DNA of 64,000 bases from Malassezia japonica (lineage: Eukaryota > Basidiomycota > Malasseziomycetes > Malasseziales > Malasseziaceae): positions 248,001-312,000 of the forward strand of contig NC_083372.1 in assembly GCF_029542785.1 (NCBI RefSeq), given 5' to 3'. Under the pieces are notes generated by a model. That model was not told the DNA's origin. It did not search any database and saw only the letters and a program-made list of their open reading frames with translations. A program made the position numbers and the translations under genes. This document shows positions 1 through 8,795 of this stretch, piece by piece; positions within the stretch are counted from its first letter, which is position 1, and each line of letters starts with the position of its first letter.

Positions 1-183
1 AAGCGCTGGCACGCATGGCTCGCGGCGCGGCGTGAAGTCATCGATGCGCCCGAGCCCACGCAGGACGCACCCGAGCAGGAGCGCGAGGACGCTGCCGCGG
101 GCGAAGCGCCCGCCGGCGCGCCGCCCGTGCCCGGCGCCGAGGCGCCGAGCGCAGAAGCGTCCGATCTGAAGCACGAGCCGTAG
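1..183 (+). CDS. C-terminal end of an unrecognised protein (partial)
   Basis: The window opens inside this gene. The first reading frame runs without interruption to a TAG at 181-183, giving 60 residues that begin KRWHAWLAARREV and end DLKHEP. The last 45 residues are dominated by Ala, Pro, Glu and Asp and look like a disordered tail, so they do not identify a family. The next gene (eIF1A, opposite strand) ends 51 bp downstream, so the two genes converge. Confidence 0.6.
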   Translation, partial: KRWHAWLAARREVIDAPEPTQDAPEQEREDAAAGEAPAGAPPVPGAEAPSAEASDLKHEP

Positions 184-234
184 CATCATGATTCGCCTAG
201 GCTATTGAGAAGCGTCTACATCTACAGTGGTCGA

Positions 235-666
235 CTAGAGGTCGTCGAGGTCCTCGTCCTCCTCGTCGCTCACCTCCTGGAATTCGACGTCGCCGCCCTC
301 ATCGTCACCCAGGGCCTCTTCGTTGATCTTGGTCGTCTCGGGCAGTTCGCCGTACTGCTTGAGCGAGCGGGCCTCGTCGGGCGAGTATTTTTGGATGACA
401 TCCGCCTTACCGTCCTCAAACTCACGGAGGGATAGGAGGATAATGTCACCGTTGTTGATCCACACCTTCTTGCGCAGCTTGCCGCGAATATGCGCGAGAC
501 GCTTCTCGCCGTCAAAGCACAGTGCTTCGAGACGGCCGTTACCAAGCATCCTCACGACCTGGGCGTATTCCTGGCTCTCATCCTTGAAAACCAGCTCACG
601 CTTGTCGTCACCGTCGTTCTTTCCGCGACGGCGGTTCTTGCCACCCTTGCCTTTCGCTTTGGGCAT
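235..666 (-). CDS. TIF11: Translation initiation factor eIF1A
   Basis: This 143-residue protein needs no intron. It has the eIF1A layout: a basic N-terminal tail ([18 protein letters not shown]), an OB-fold core of about residues 25-105 ([21 protein letters not shown], then [19 protein letters not shown]), and an acidic C-terminal tail ending [10 protein letters not shown]. In the family, the factor binds the A site of the 40S subunit and works with eIF1 in scanning and start-codon choice; both tails matter for that. The length matches the usual 140-155 residues. Its start lies 74 bp from the start of YIF1 on the other strand, so the promoter is probably shared. Confidence 0.97.
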   Translation of the reverse strand: MPKAKGKGGKNRRRGKNDGDDKRELVFKDESQEYAQVVRMLGNGRLEALCFDGEKRLAHIRGKLRKKVWINNGDIILLSLREFEDGKADVIQKYSPDEARSLKQYGELPETTKINEEALGDDEGGDVEFQEVSDEEDEDLDDL

Positions 667-740
667 CGTGGATAGGAAGAGACTGCTGCGGCAAAGTCAC
701 GTGAGTGACTCCCTCGGGCTCGCTTCCAGCCAACACCGCG

Positions 741-2217
741 ATGCACTCTCAGCGCTCGGGCTTTGCGGCGCGCTCGCCGCCGCCGCTGCAGCACCCGATT
801 CCGACGCACCCCAAGGTTCCTGTGCCGGGATCTCCGGTGCGCGCCGACTACGCGCACGACGAGCAGAACCCCTACACGCCCCAGGCCCAAAACCACTATG
901 CCCCACAGACCCGTGCGCCGCCCGCGAAACGGGGGGGTTACCAGCGGATCAGCTCGCCGCGGGGGACGACGCCCGTGAATGCGTATGCCCCGCAGCAGCG
1001 CAACCCGTACACGCCGCAAAACCGGGGGGGGGCGACGCCGCAGCACCGCGCAGCCGCGACGGCCGCCGCGAGCGCCTACGCTCCGCCGCAGCCCTCGCGC
1101 TCCAACTCGACGGCGAGCGTCGTGCCGAACATGAACATGTACCAGTCGACCACTGCGCCGTACTTTGACGGAGCGAGCACGCCGGACGCTTATCCGAACG
1201 CGTACGCGATGCCGCAGCAGGACTATGCCAAGGACGACGCGTGGGGCTTTGGCGGCCAGGCGCCGCTCGGCGGGGGGATGATGAACGACGCCACGGCGCA
1301 GATGGGCATGCAGTTCGGCCGCCACGTCGCTCAGGTCGGTGGGGAGTACATGCAGAAGAACGTACGTATTTTTGCTCACGCAGTTCCGCAACCTCCTGCC
1401 GATGCCGATGCTCAAGCACTACTTTAATGTGTCGAACTCGTACGTCTTGCACAAGCTGCGTATTATCCTGTTCCCATGGCGCCACAAGCCGTGGTCGCGC
1501 CGTCTGCGCTACTCGACCCCGTACGGCGGCTCGGGCATCATGTCCCCGGGCCAGAGCGCCTCGCCGACTCCGTACGCGGGCATGAGCACGCCGGACCGCC
1601 CGCTGTCCGCGCACGGCGCTCAGCACGCGGCAGCGGGGGAGCCGGTCTCGTTCTGTGCGCCGCGGGAAGACGTTAACAGCCCGGACATGTATATACCCTG
1701 TACGTCGCACCCACTGACCCAGTCATGGCCTTTGTTACGTACACGATCGTATCGTCGGTCATCTACGGCTTGCGCGGTCGTTTCCACCCGGAAAACTTGG
1801 GGTACACCGCCTCGCGTGCATTGGCCATCGTCTTTATCGAGTTCAGTGCAGTGAAGCTGGGGTGCTACCTGCTCAACATCCAGGGAGACCACACCATCTT
1901 TGACTTGGTGGCATACTCGGGCTATAAGTTTGTCGGCACGCTGCTTGTGCTTGCAGTGGGAATGCTCCAGTTGGGACGCTGGATGTACTGGCTCACGTTC
2001 TTTTACGTGTTTGCTGCGAATGCCTTCTTCTTGGTACGTTTGTTTTTTTTATTAATGCCAGCTCCGTTCGCTGCGTTATGTCGTCTTGCCGGACCCATCG
2101 TCGCCTTCAAGTGTGACGGTCACGCAGGCACAGCGCGCAACGCGCATTCAGTTCCTGTTCGCGATCGCCATGTCCCAGATCGTATTTGGATGGCTTTTGA
2201 TTGCGGGCGTGTACTAA
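741..2217 (+). CDS. YIF1: Yif1-family Golgi/ER vesicle transport membrane protein (4 exons)
   Basis: Exons are 741-1361, 1384-1699, 1723-2033 and 2062-2217, giving 467 residues. The introns are 22, 23 and 28 nt, all GTACGT...AG. The joins restore family motifs: YMQKN-FRNLLPMP, PDMYIP-F-MAFVTYTIV (a Phe codon is split) and FFLL-RSLRYVVLP. The first ~200 residues are Pro/Gln/Ala-rich and disordered. The C-terminal half carries several hydrophobic segments and ends MSQIVFGWLLIAGVY, as expected for Yif1. In the family, Yif1 pairs with Yip1 and Rab GTPases for ER-Golgi vesicle traffic. The first ATG (741) is used; the frame upstream of it lacks another ATG. Confidence 0.9.
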
Positions 2218-2332
2218 GCCTTGCCTCCAATGTACATAGGAAGCACTCCTGCGAAGCGTGTCGAGCAAAAGAAATCTAGCCAACCGCAAAATTCTCGTCC
2301 GTGACAATTCCGCTCAGCGGGGGGTAAAAAAG

Positions 2333-2425
2333 TGACCAGCACGGGGCTCGAACCCGCAACCTCCTGATATGCTCAGTCCAGAGGACTTTCGTAGTCAGAC
2401 ACACTACCAATTGTGCTAACCGGCC
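2333..2425 (-). tRNA. tRNA-Arg(ACG) with 20-nt intron, copy 1
   Basis: The minus strand folds as a cloverleaf: acceptor stem GGCCGGT paired with GCTGGTC plus discriminator A, T arm GCGGG-TTCGAGC-CCCGT, and anticodon stem TCTGA/TCAGG with loop C-T-ACG-A. The anticodon ACG reads CGN arginine codons, which are heavily used here. A 20-nt intron sits after position 37 and contains its own hairpin, AGTCC-TCT-GGACT. A T6 run directly downstream on the minus strand (2326-2331) is a Pol III terminator. The sequence is identical to the second copy 69 bp away. Confidence 0.9.
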
Positions 2426-2494
2426 AGGCTAGTTGGCCAAACGGCAACATTGCCAATAAAAGTAAGTGGATACTTTGGCCGTTTAAAAAAAGAA

Positions 2495-2587
2495 TGACCA
2501 GCACGGGGCTCGAACCCGCAACCTCCTGATATGCTCAGTCCAGAGGACTTTCGTAGTCAGACACACTACCAATTGTGCTAACCGGCC
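2495..2587 (-). tRNA. tRNA-Arg(ACG) with 20-nt intron, copy 2
   Basis: This copy is base-for-base identical to the copy at 2333-2425 over all 93 nt, including the intron and its hairpin. It is followed on the minus strand by a T7 Pol III terminator (about 2484-2490). The spacer between the copies is unrelated to the genes, so only the tRNA units are duplicated. It borders the AT-rich gene-free interval. Confidence 0.9.
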
Positions 2588-4188
2588 AGTAGTTAGGATT
2601 TGGGATGAGTCTTGCATACTTAAAGGAAAGGAAATCATTTATAACCAAGAGAAATTCGGCCAATTTGGCCCTTTTCCTTGTAATACTGTATTTGGTTTTC
2701 AGCCAAAAGCACCATAGACTGCAATTATCTAAAAATGCTTGATCGAAGTGTGCTATTTACTGGACTAGCGTAGCAAACCTAGATGACGCTATAACCTTTA
2801 CACTTTGTCGTCATCAACGGCAGTGCAAGTATGCACCGAGCATGTCATAAACTGCTTTAATATTAAGGAATGTACACAATGAGCTACTGTCGCATACTGC
2901 ACTGTGTTACTCCAAACAGTGTATTGATCATTATCCTTCCATGCCATTCTCCAGTCGGATATCTACCAACCCTTCGCACGAAACTGACTCCGCATATACT
3001 ACTTCAAAGTGGAGCGCACGGATCAGATTTATTGTCGAGGGAAGATTGACGAGCAACTCCGATCAATCGCAAGAAAAAAATGGAGGGTTGTGGCTAGTGC
3101 CACTTTCAAATAACAGGGCACTTTTTAAAAATAGAAAACGAGCGCAGTGCAGATCCGATTAATGGCCTCGACAGCATGGAAACCCATGAGAGCTATAGGT
3201 CAAAGTACACTGCCATGAAGACCCCAGAAACTTAGAGGTTTATGAACTATTGTATTTGAGAGCTTGATAGTCAAGGGTACACTGTGAAATCCTTGTTCTC
3301 TACAGGGTTCTCGAGACACTCATCCGAGGCCTGATCGAATGTTTCACGTTCAGAGTTTGGGACAGGGTTGAGAATGAACTAGGCATTGCAGTCATAATTT
3401 TTTACTTCCATTTCACACTCTGCTCAGAATCTGTTAGCCCCTTACTCCAAGTCAATCCCGCCCATAGGTTATTCAAGTGGAGTATCAGAACGGTTTGAAA
3501 TGGAGGCAAATGGTGGACAAGTAGTACATCCTACATGTCATTGTTAGAGGCTGTCTAAAAAAAATGTGGACGGGTACGTTTGGGTTCTTTTTAATATAAA
3601 AGCTTACATCTCTAAAAGTTAGACAATAATCTGACTTGGTAAATGGTCTGCCTGGTGCGTCCCGTTAGGATGTCGAAAACAGGCATTTTAAAAAAATTTA
3701 ACGAGGTCGTGCAGCAGGAACAACGCCTTCCCAAAGCGTGCTCTATACCAAATGGAACGCCCAAGATTTCTTCTGTGGTAACAGCAAAATTTCTGGAAAA
3801 CACATCATCACGATGGATTCTTTATATACGGGAAGACTACGTTACGTTGACTCTATCCCGGTGGCCCAGCGAATCTTTTACGCTGCGTTGCTCCAACCCT
3901 CTTCTTCTGTTCGCGGTCTGACGACGCTTCCGTATTTTTTCCCTCGACCTATCTACCCTCCCCGTTACTGTACGCATCCGCTCCACATGAAAAACAGGAT
4001 CCGTGCTATTTCGCAGGTGTCAACGACGCATCGTGTGCATGTCCTTCTCCCGGACGCGTCAGGTGGAGGTGTCGATGGAGGTGGACCTCACCTGCAACCC
4101 CCTTGCTTCCTCCACTCTGGCGTATTTCGGCCGAAGAAGTTTTTTCAAAAGCGGCCGTGCCAGGTCTTTGCGCCGTTGCACGGTGAGG
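2588..4188. other. AT-rich gene-free interval; centromere candidate
   Basis: About 1.4 kb (2590-3980) has far lower GC than the rest. Hand counts give 22/60 for 2701-2760 and 20/60 for 3541-3600, against 38/60 for a coding line at 5281-5340. No open frame longer than 92 residues occurs and none resembles a known protein. A/T runs are frequent (for example 3556-3564 and 3689-3697), but no tandem array or long inverted repeat is visible. The last ~200 bp upstream of RPA135 rise in GC and probably hold its promoter and 5' UTR. Short AT-rich GC troughs are known to mark Malassezia centromeres; assigning that role here is inference. A decayed transposon is an alternative. Confidence 0.4.
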
Positions 4189-7100
4189 ATGCGAAGCGAG
4201 TCGCCGTCGTCGGATTCGTCGTCCGGCCCGGGCACCCCGCCCGAGCATGGACCCATCTCAAACAAAGGAAATGAGACCGCTCCGTGGAATGAGCCGCATA
4301 CTTTCCATACCCTCGAGATGCAGCGGCGTTTCATGAACCCTTCGAGCGAATCGAAGGATGTACCTGCCCTGCGCGAGATCACGCGCCCCCACATTGAGAG
4401 CTTCAACGCTCTGTGGATGGATGACCCCCGTCTGGAAGCGAGGAGCGTCGAGGTGGAGACTGGTGGCCTGCTGAACCGCAGCCTGCCGACGCTCCCTCGG
4501 CGTGTCGTGATCGACGCGGAGCGCGGCGATCGCATTGAGAGTACGTCTTGCAACTAACCCAGTGTGGATCGACAATGTGATGATGAGCCGCCCTCAGGTT
4601 CCGTCGCGCGCGAAAAACATAAGCGACCGCTTCGTCTACCCCGATGAGTGCCGCAACCGCCTGACGACCTATCGTGGCCGCCTGATTGCGCGTGTGAACT
4701 GGAGCGTGAACGGCGGCGAGCCCGAGTCGGACCTGCATGACATGGGCCTTGTACCTGTGATGGTCGGCTCGAACCGCTGCAACCTGCGCGGCATGAAATC
4801 GAGCGAGCTCGTGGCGCACCACGAGGAGCCGAACGAGATGGGCGGCTACTTTATTATCAATGGTAACGAGCGTCTGATGCGCTTCTTGATCCTTGCGAAA
4901 GCGAATCATGTGATGGCGCTGGAGCGTCCCTCGTTCACGCGCCGTGGCCCCTCGTACTCGAGCAAAGCGTGCTCGATCCGCTGCGTCGGCAAAAACGATC
5001 TGGTGAGCGTTACCAACTCGGTGCACTACCTCGAGAATGGTGGTGTGACTCTGCGTTTCTCGTGGCGAAAGCAAGAATACATGGTCCCGATTGTGATGGT
5101 GCTCAAGGCACTTGTGAGTGCTACCGACAAGGAGCTCTTTGCGTCGATTGTCGGCTCGGACATTGACAACACCTTCCTTACGGACCGTGTCGAGCTGCTG
5201 CTCCGCGGCTTCAAGCAGTACCGCCTGTGGACCGGTGAGCAGTGCCTCGACTACCTCGGCGACAAGTTCCGCGTGGTGATGCGTGCGCCCGAGGACTGGA
5301 CGAACGCGGAAGTGGGTGTGGACCTGATCAACCGTCTTGTGCTGCCTCACCTCACCCTCCCCCGCGACAAGTACCGCCTGCTGATCTTTATGATCCGCAA
5401 GCTGTACGCGTTTGTTGCTGGCGAGTGCTGTGCCGACAACCCCGACTCGCCACAGCACCAAGAGGTGCTCATGCCCGGCTTCCTGTACGGTGCCATTATC
5501 CGCGAGCGTCTGGACGAATACCTGGTCGGCGTGCGCAGCGTGATTGCGCGCGATGTGCGCATGAAGGCAAAAGAGTGCGACTTTTCGGCGCGCTACATGC
5601 AGCGTGTGCTGTCCAAGGTGAATGGCGACGTGGGTGCGCGCCTTGCGTCCTTCCTTGCGACCGGCAACCTCTCGTCGCCCAGCGGTCTTGACCTGCAGCA
5701 AGTCGGTGGCTTTACGATTGTCGCCGAGAAGCTCAACTTTTACCGTTACCTTGCGCATTTCCGCAGTGTGCACCGTGGTGCCTTTTTTGCGGAGCTCAAG
5801 ACAACGACCGTGCGTAAGCTGCTTCCCGAGGCGTGGGGTTTCCTGTGCCCCGTCCACACGCCCGATGGTAGCCCGTGTGGTCTGCTGAACCACTTTTCGC
5901 ATTCGTGTCTGTTGACGACGCGCGATGTCGATGCCTCGCATATCCCCGCGCTGCTCACCTCGCTCGGTATGACCGAAGTCCTTGCGCCGAACGTCAGCCC
6001 CAAGACACACGTCGTTGTGCAGCTTGACGGTGCGATTATTGGCTACGCCCCCCCATCGCTTGCGCAGCACATGGCCAACGTGCTGCGTATCTGGAAGACG
6101 GAAGGGCACGAGCAGGTCCCCCTGGACCTTGAGCTGGGCTTTGTGCCGACGTCGCACGGCGGCCAGTATCCTGGTCTCTACCTCTTTTCTGGCCGTGCAC
6201 GCATGCTGCGTCCTGTGCAGTACCTGTACAATGGCAAGGTGGACCACATTGGCCCCTTTGAGCAGGTCTACCTCGAAGTGGCGTGCCGCCGCGAAGAGGT
6301 GCAGCGTGGCGTCTCGACGCACGTCGAGCAGACGCCGACCAACGTGCTGAGTGTCATTGCGAACCTGACGCCCTTCTCCGACTTTAACCAGAGTCCGCGT
6401 AACATGTACCAGTGCCAGATGGGTAAGCAGACGATGGGTACGCCGTCTGGTGCGATTTCGCGGCGTACGGACAACAAGCTGTACCGTCTGCAGTCCGGCC
6501 AGACGCCCGTTGTGCGCCCTGCGCTGCACAACAAGTATGGCATGGACGACTTCCCGAACGGAACGAATGCCATTGTCGCCGTCATTTCTTATACGGGTTA
6601 TGACATGGAGGATGCCATGATCCTGAACAAGTCCACGCACGAGCGTGGCTTTGGCTACGGTACGGTGTACAAGTCGGAGATTGTCAACCTGCGCGACTTG
6701 GTCGGTGGCGGGGCGCGGAGTGGTGCGCTGCCTGTGCACTTTGGCTTTGGTGACGACGTGCGCAGCGACGATGTGCGGCGCACGCAGCTGGACGTCGACG
6801 GTCTTCCGTTTGTCGGCGACCTGCTCACGAAAGGCAGCCCGTTGTACGCCGCGTACAACGACGCGACTGGCCGTACGCTCGTGAAGCGCTTCAAAGGCGA
6901 CGAGGCCGCCTACGTCGACACGGTGCGCTTGATTGGCAGCGATGCGGGCGACAGTGAGTGCCAAAAAGTGCAAATCATGTTCCGCGTCCCCCGTTCGCCT
7001 GTGATTGGTGACAAGTTCTCCTCGCGCCACGGCCAGAAGGGTGTGTGTTCGCAAAAGTGGCCTGCGGTCGACATGCCCTTTAGCGAGAGCGGCATGCAGC

Positions 7101-7900
7101 CTGATGTGATTATCAACCCCCACGCGTTCCCCTCGCGTATGACGATCGGTATGCTTATCGAGAGCATGGCCGGCAAGGCGGGTGCGATGCACGGCATCTC
7201 GCAGGACGCGACGCCGTGGACCTTTAACGAACACGACACGCCGGTCAACTTCTTTGGCGAGCAGCTGCGTGCGGCTGGCTACAACTACATGGGCAACGAG
7301 CCGATGTACTCTGGCATTACCGGCCAGGAGCTGCGTGCGGACATCTATCTGGGTGTGGTGTACTACCAGCGTCTGCGTCACATGGTCAACGACAAGTTCC
7401 AAGTGCGTACCACGGGTCCGGTGCACGCGCTCACGCGCCAGCCCGTCAAGGGCCGCAAGCGTGCCGGCGGTATCCGCTTTGGTGAGATGGAGCGCGATGC
7501 GCTGCTTGCGCACGGCACGTCCTTCCTGCTGCAGGACCGTCTGCTGAACTGCTCCGACTATACCACGGCCTATGTGTGCCGGACGTGTGGCAGTCTGATC
7601 TCGCTGAGCTACGACGAGCACGCGGCGATTGCGATCCCCGGCCTCGGCGCGGTGCAGACGATTGAAAATACCGACGAGCAGCGCACGCCGCTCGGCCCCA
7701 ACGGCGAGTACTGCCGTGCGTGCCGTGTGGCGGCGCAAGGCGCGCGGCGCAACGACGCCCCCCGGGTGCAGCTCCCCAAGGCCAACGTTTTGCGGCGCGT
7801 GGGCGACTTGGACGTGGTGGCGGTGCCCTACGTGCTCAAGTACCTTGTGGCGGAGCTCGCGGCGATGAATCTCAAGATCCGCTTCCAAGTCGGTCCGTAG
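4189..7900 (+). CDS. RPA135: RNA polymerase I second-largest subunit (2 exons)
   Basis: Exons 4189-4540 and 4563-7900 encode 1229 residues across one 22-nt intron whose join makes a Met codon (DRIE-M-WIDNVMM). The protein follows the Pol I beta-like subunit from end to end: FHTLE...RPHIESFNALW near the N-terminus, YPDECRNRLTTYRGRL, EEPNEMGGYFIINGNER, KTTTVRKLLPEAWGFLCPVHTPDG, GTNAIVAVISYTGYDMEDAM, GDKFSSRHGQKGVCSQKWP, and a C-terminal zinc site with CRTC and CRAC pairs. It closely resembles yeast Rpa135, not Rpb2 or Rpc2. It forms the active centre with RPA190 and transcribes 35S rDNA in the nucleolus. Upstream in-frame ATGs at 4039 and 4075 exist; 4189 is preferred because it starts just before the conserved region. 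Confidence 0.97.
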
Positions 7901-7915
7901 TAACTACACGTGTAT

Positions 7916-8728
7916 CTATTCGGAGAAACCACGCTGGCGCTCCTCGCGCTGCTGTTCAAGGCGCTTTTCGAGCTTGGAGAGCTCATCGAGGGCCACGAGC
8001 TCCTCCTCGTCGAGCACCTGCTCGACGCCCTGCACTTCGGGCACGTAGTGCATGAGCATGCGCTCGATGCCCGACTTGAGCGTCACGGTGGACGAGTCGC
8101 AACCGCGGCACGAGCCCTTGAGCTTCACGCGGACGATCCCGTCCGAGTCCTCGCCAAAGCCGCGGTACTCGAGGTCGCCACCGTCTTCCTGGATCGCAGG
8201 GCGCACGCGTGTATCGAGCAGCTCCTTGATCATTGCGACAATCTCCGAGTCGGTGTCGAGGATGGTCGTGTCCGAGCCCGGCTGTTCCGACGTCGGGTCA
8301 GGGAAGAGGGCGTGGCCGGCCGTGAAGAACTCCATCATGCTGCTGTAGATCTCAGGCTTGATCGAGGCCCACGGCGTGTCCGAGTCCTTGTTCACCGAAA
8401 TAAAGTCGGGGCCGTAGAAGACGCCCGTCACACCGTCCAGCGAAAAGAGGCTCTTGGCGAGCGGCGAGGACATCGACGAGCGCTTGTCAAGGAACTCGGC
8501 AGTGCCCTTCTCCATCACCTCGCACCCGGGGAGGAACTTGAGCGAGTCGGCGTTCGGCGTCGACTCGGTCTGGATGAACATGGTCCGGCGCTGTGGCGCC
8601 AGCATCGCCAAAGGGCGGCGCATCTGCACGCGCGGCATCGCGCGCGGCGTGTTCACCAGCGCACTGTACGTACGCATCGCACGCAGCGGCTGCACCACAC
8701 GCCGCATTCCAACTACACGAAGCATCAT
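7916..8728 (-). CDS. NFU1: Mitochondrial Fe-S cluster scaffold Nfu1
   Basis: This is a single-exon protein of 270 residues. About the first 50 residues are Arg-rich and free of acidic residues, as in a mitochondrial presequence. An Nfu N-terminal domain follows (MFIQTESTPNADSLKFLPG, then FSLDGVTGVFYGPDFISV). The NifU-like C-terminal domain holds the cluster-binding pair in CRGC (Cys207 and Cys210) after RPAIQEDGGDLEYRGF. In the family it passes 4Fe-4S clusters to lipoate synthase and respiratory targets. The C-terminal ~35 residues are charged and coiled-coil-like. Its stop is 15 bp from the RPA135 stop. The ATG at 8725 is an equally possible start. Confidence 0.95.
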   Translation of the reverse strand: MMLRVVGMRRVVQPLRAMRTYSALVNTPRAMPRVQMRRPLAMLAPQRRTMFIQTESTPNADSLKFLPGCEVMEKGTAEFLDKRSSMSSPLAKSLFSLDGVTGVFYGPDFISVNKDSDTPWASIKPEIYSSMMEFFTAGHALFPDPTSEQPGSDTTILDTDSEIVAMIKELLDTRVRPAIQEDGGDLEYRGFGEDSDGIVRVKLKGSCRGCDSSTVTLKSGIERMLMHYVPEVQGVEQVLDEEELVALDELSKLEKRLEQQREERQRGFSE

Positions 8729-8795
8729 GTTTGTCCGTGCACAAGTGTGGCAAAAGGTGGTCGGCCGAAGAAAAAAGTCCTTCGTTCGTGCAGCG

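Noticed and set aside
2941..3162. A 73-residue frame in the AT-rich interval
   Set aside because: Short, no known motif and no splice signals around it.
3643..3921. A 92-residue plus-strand frame in the AT-rich interval
   Set aside because: No family resemblance and a length expected by chance in AT-rich DNA; not enough to call a gene or a transposon remnant.
4403..7888. A 1161-residue open frame antisense to RPA135
   Set aside because: Shadow frame of RPA135 with biased composition and no recognisable domain.
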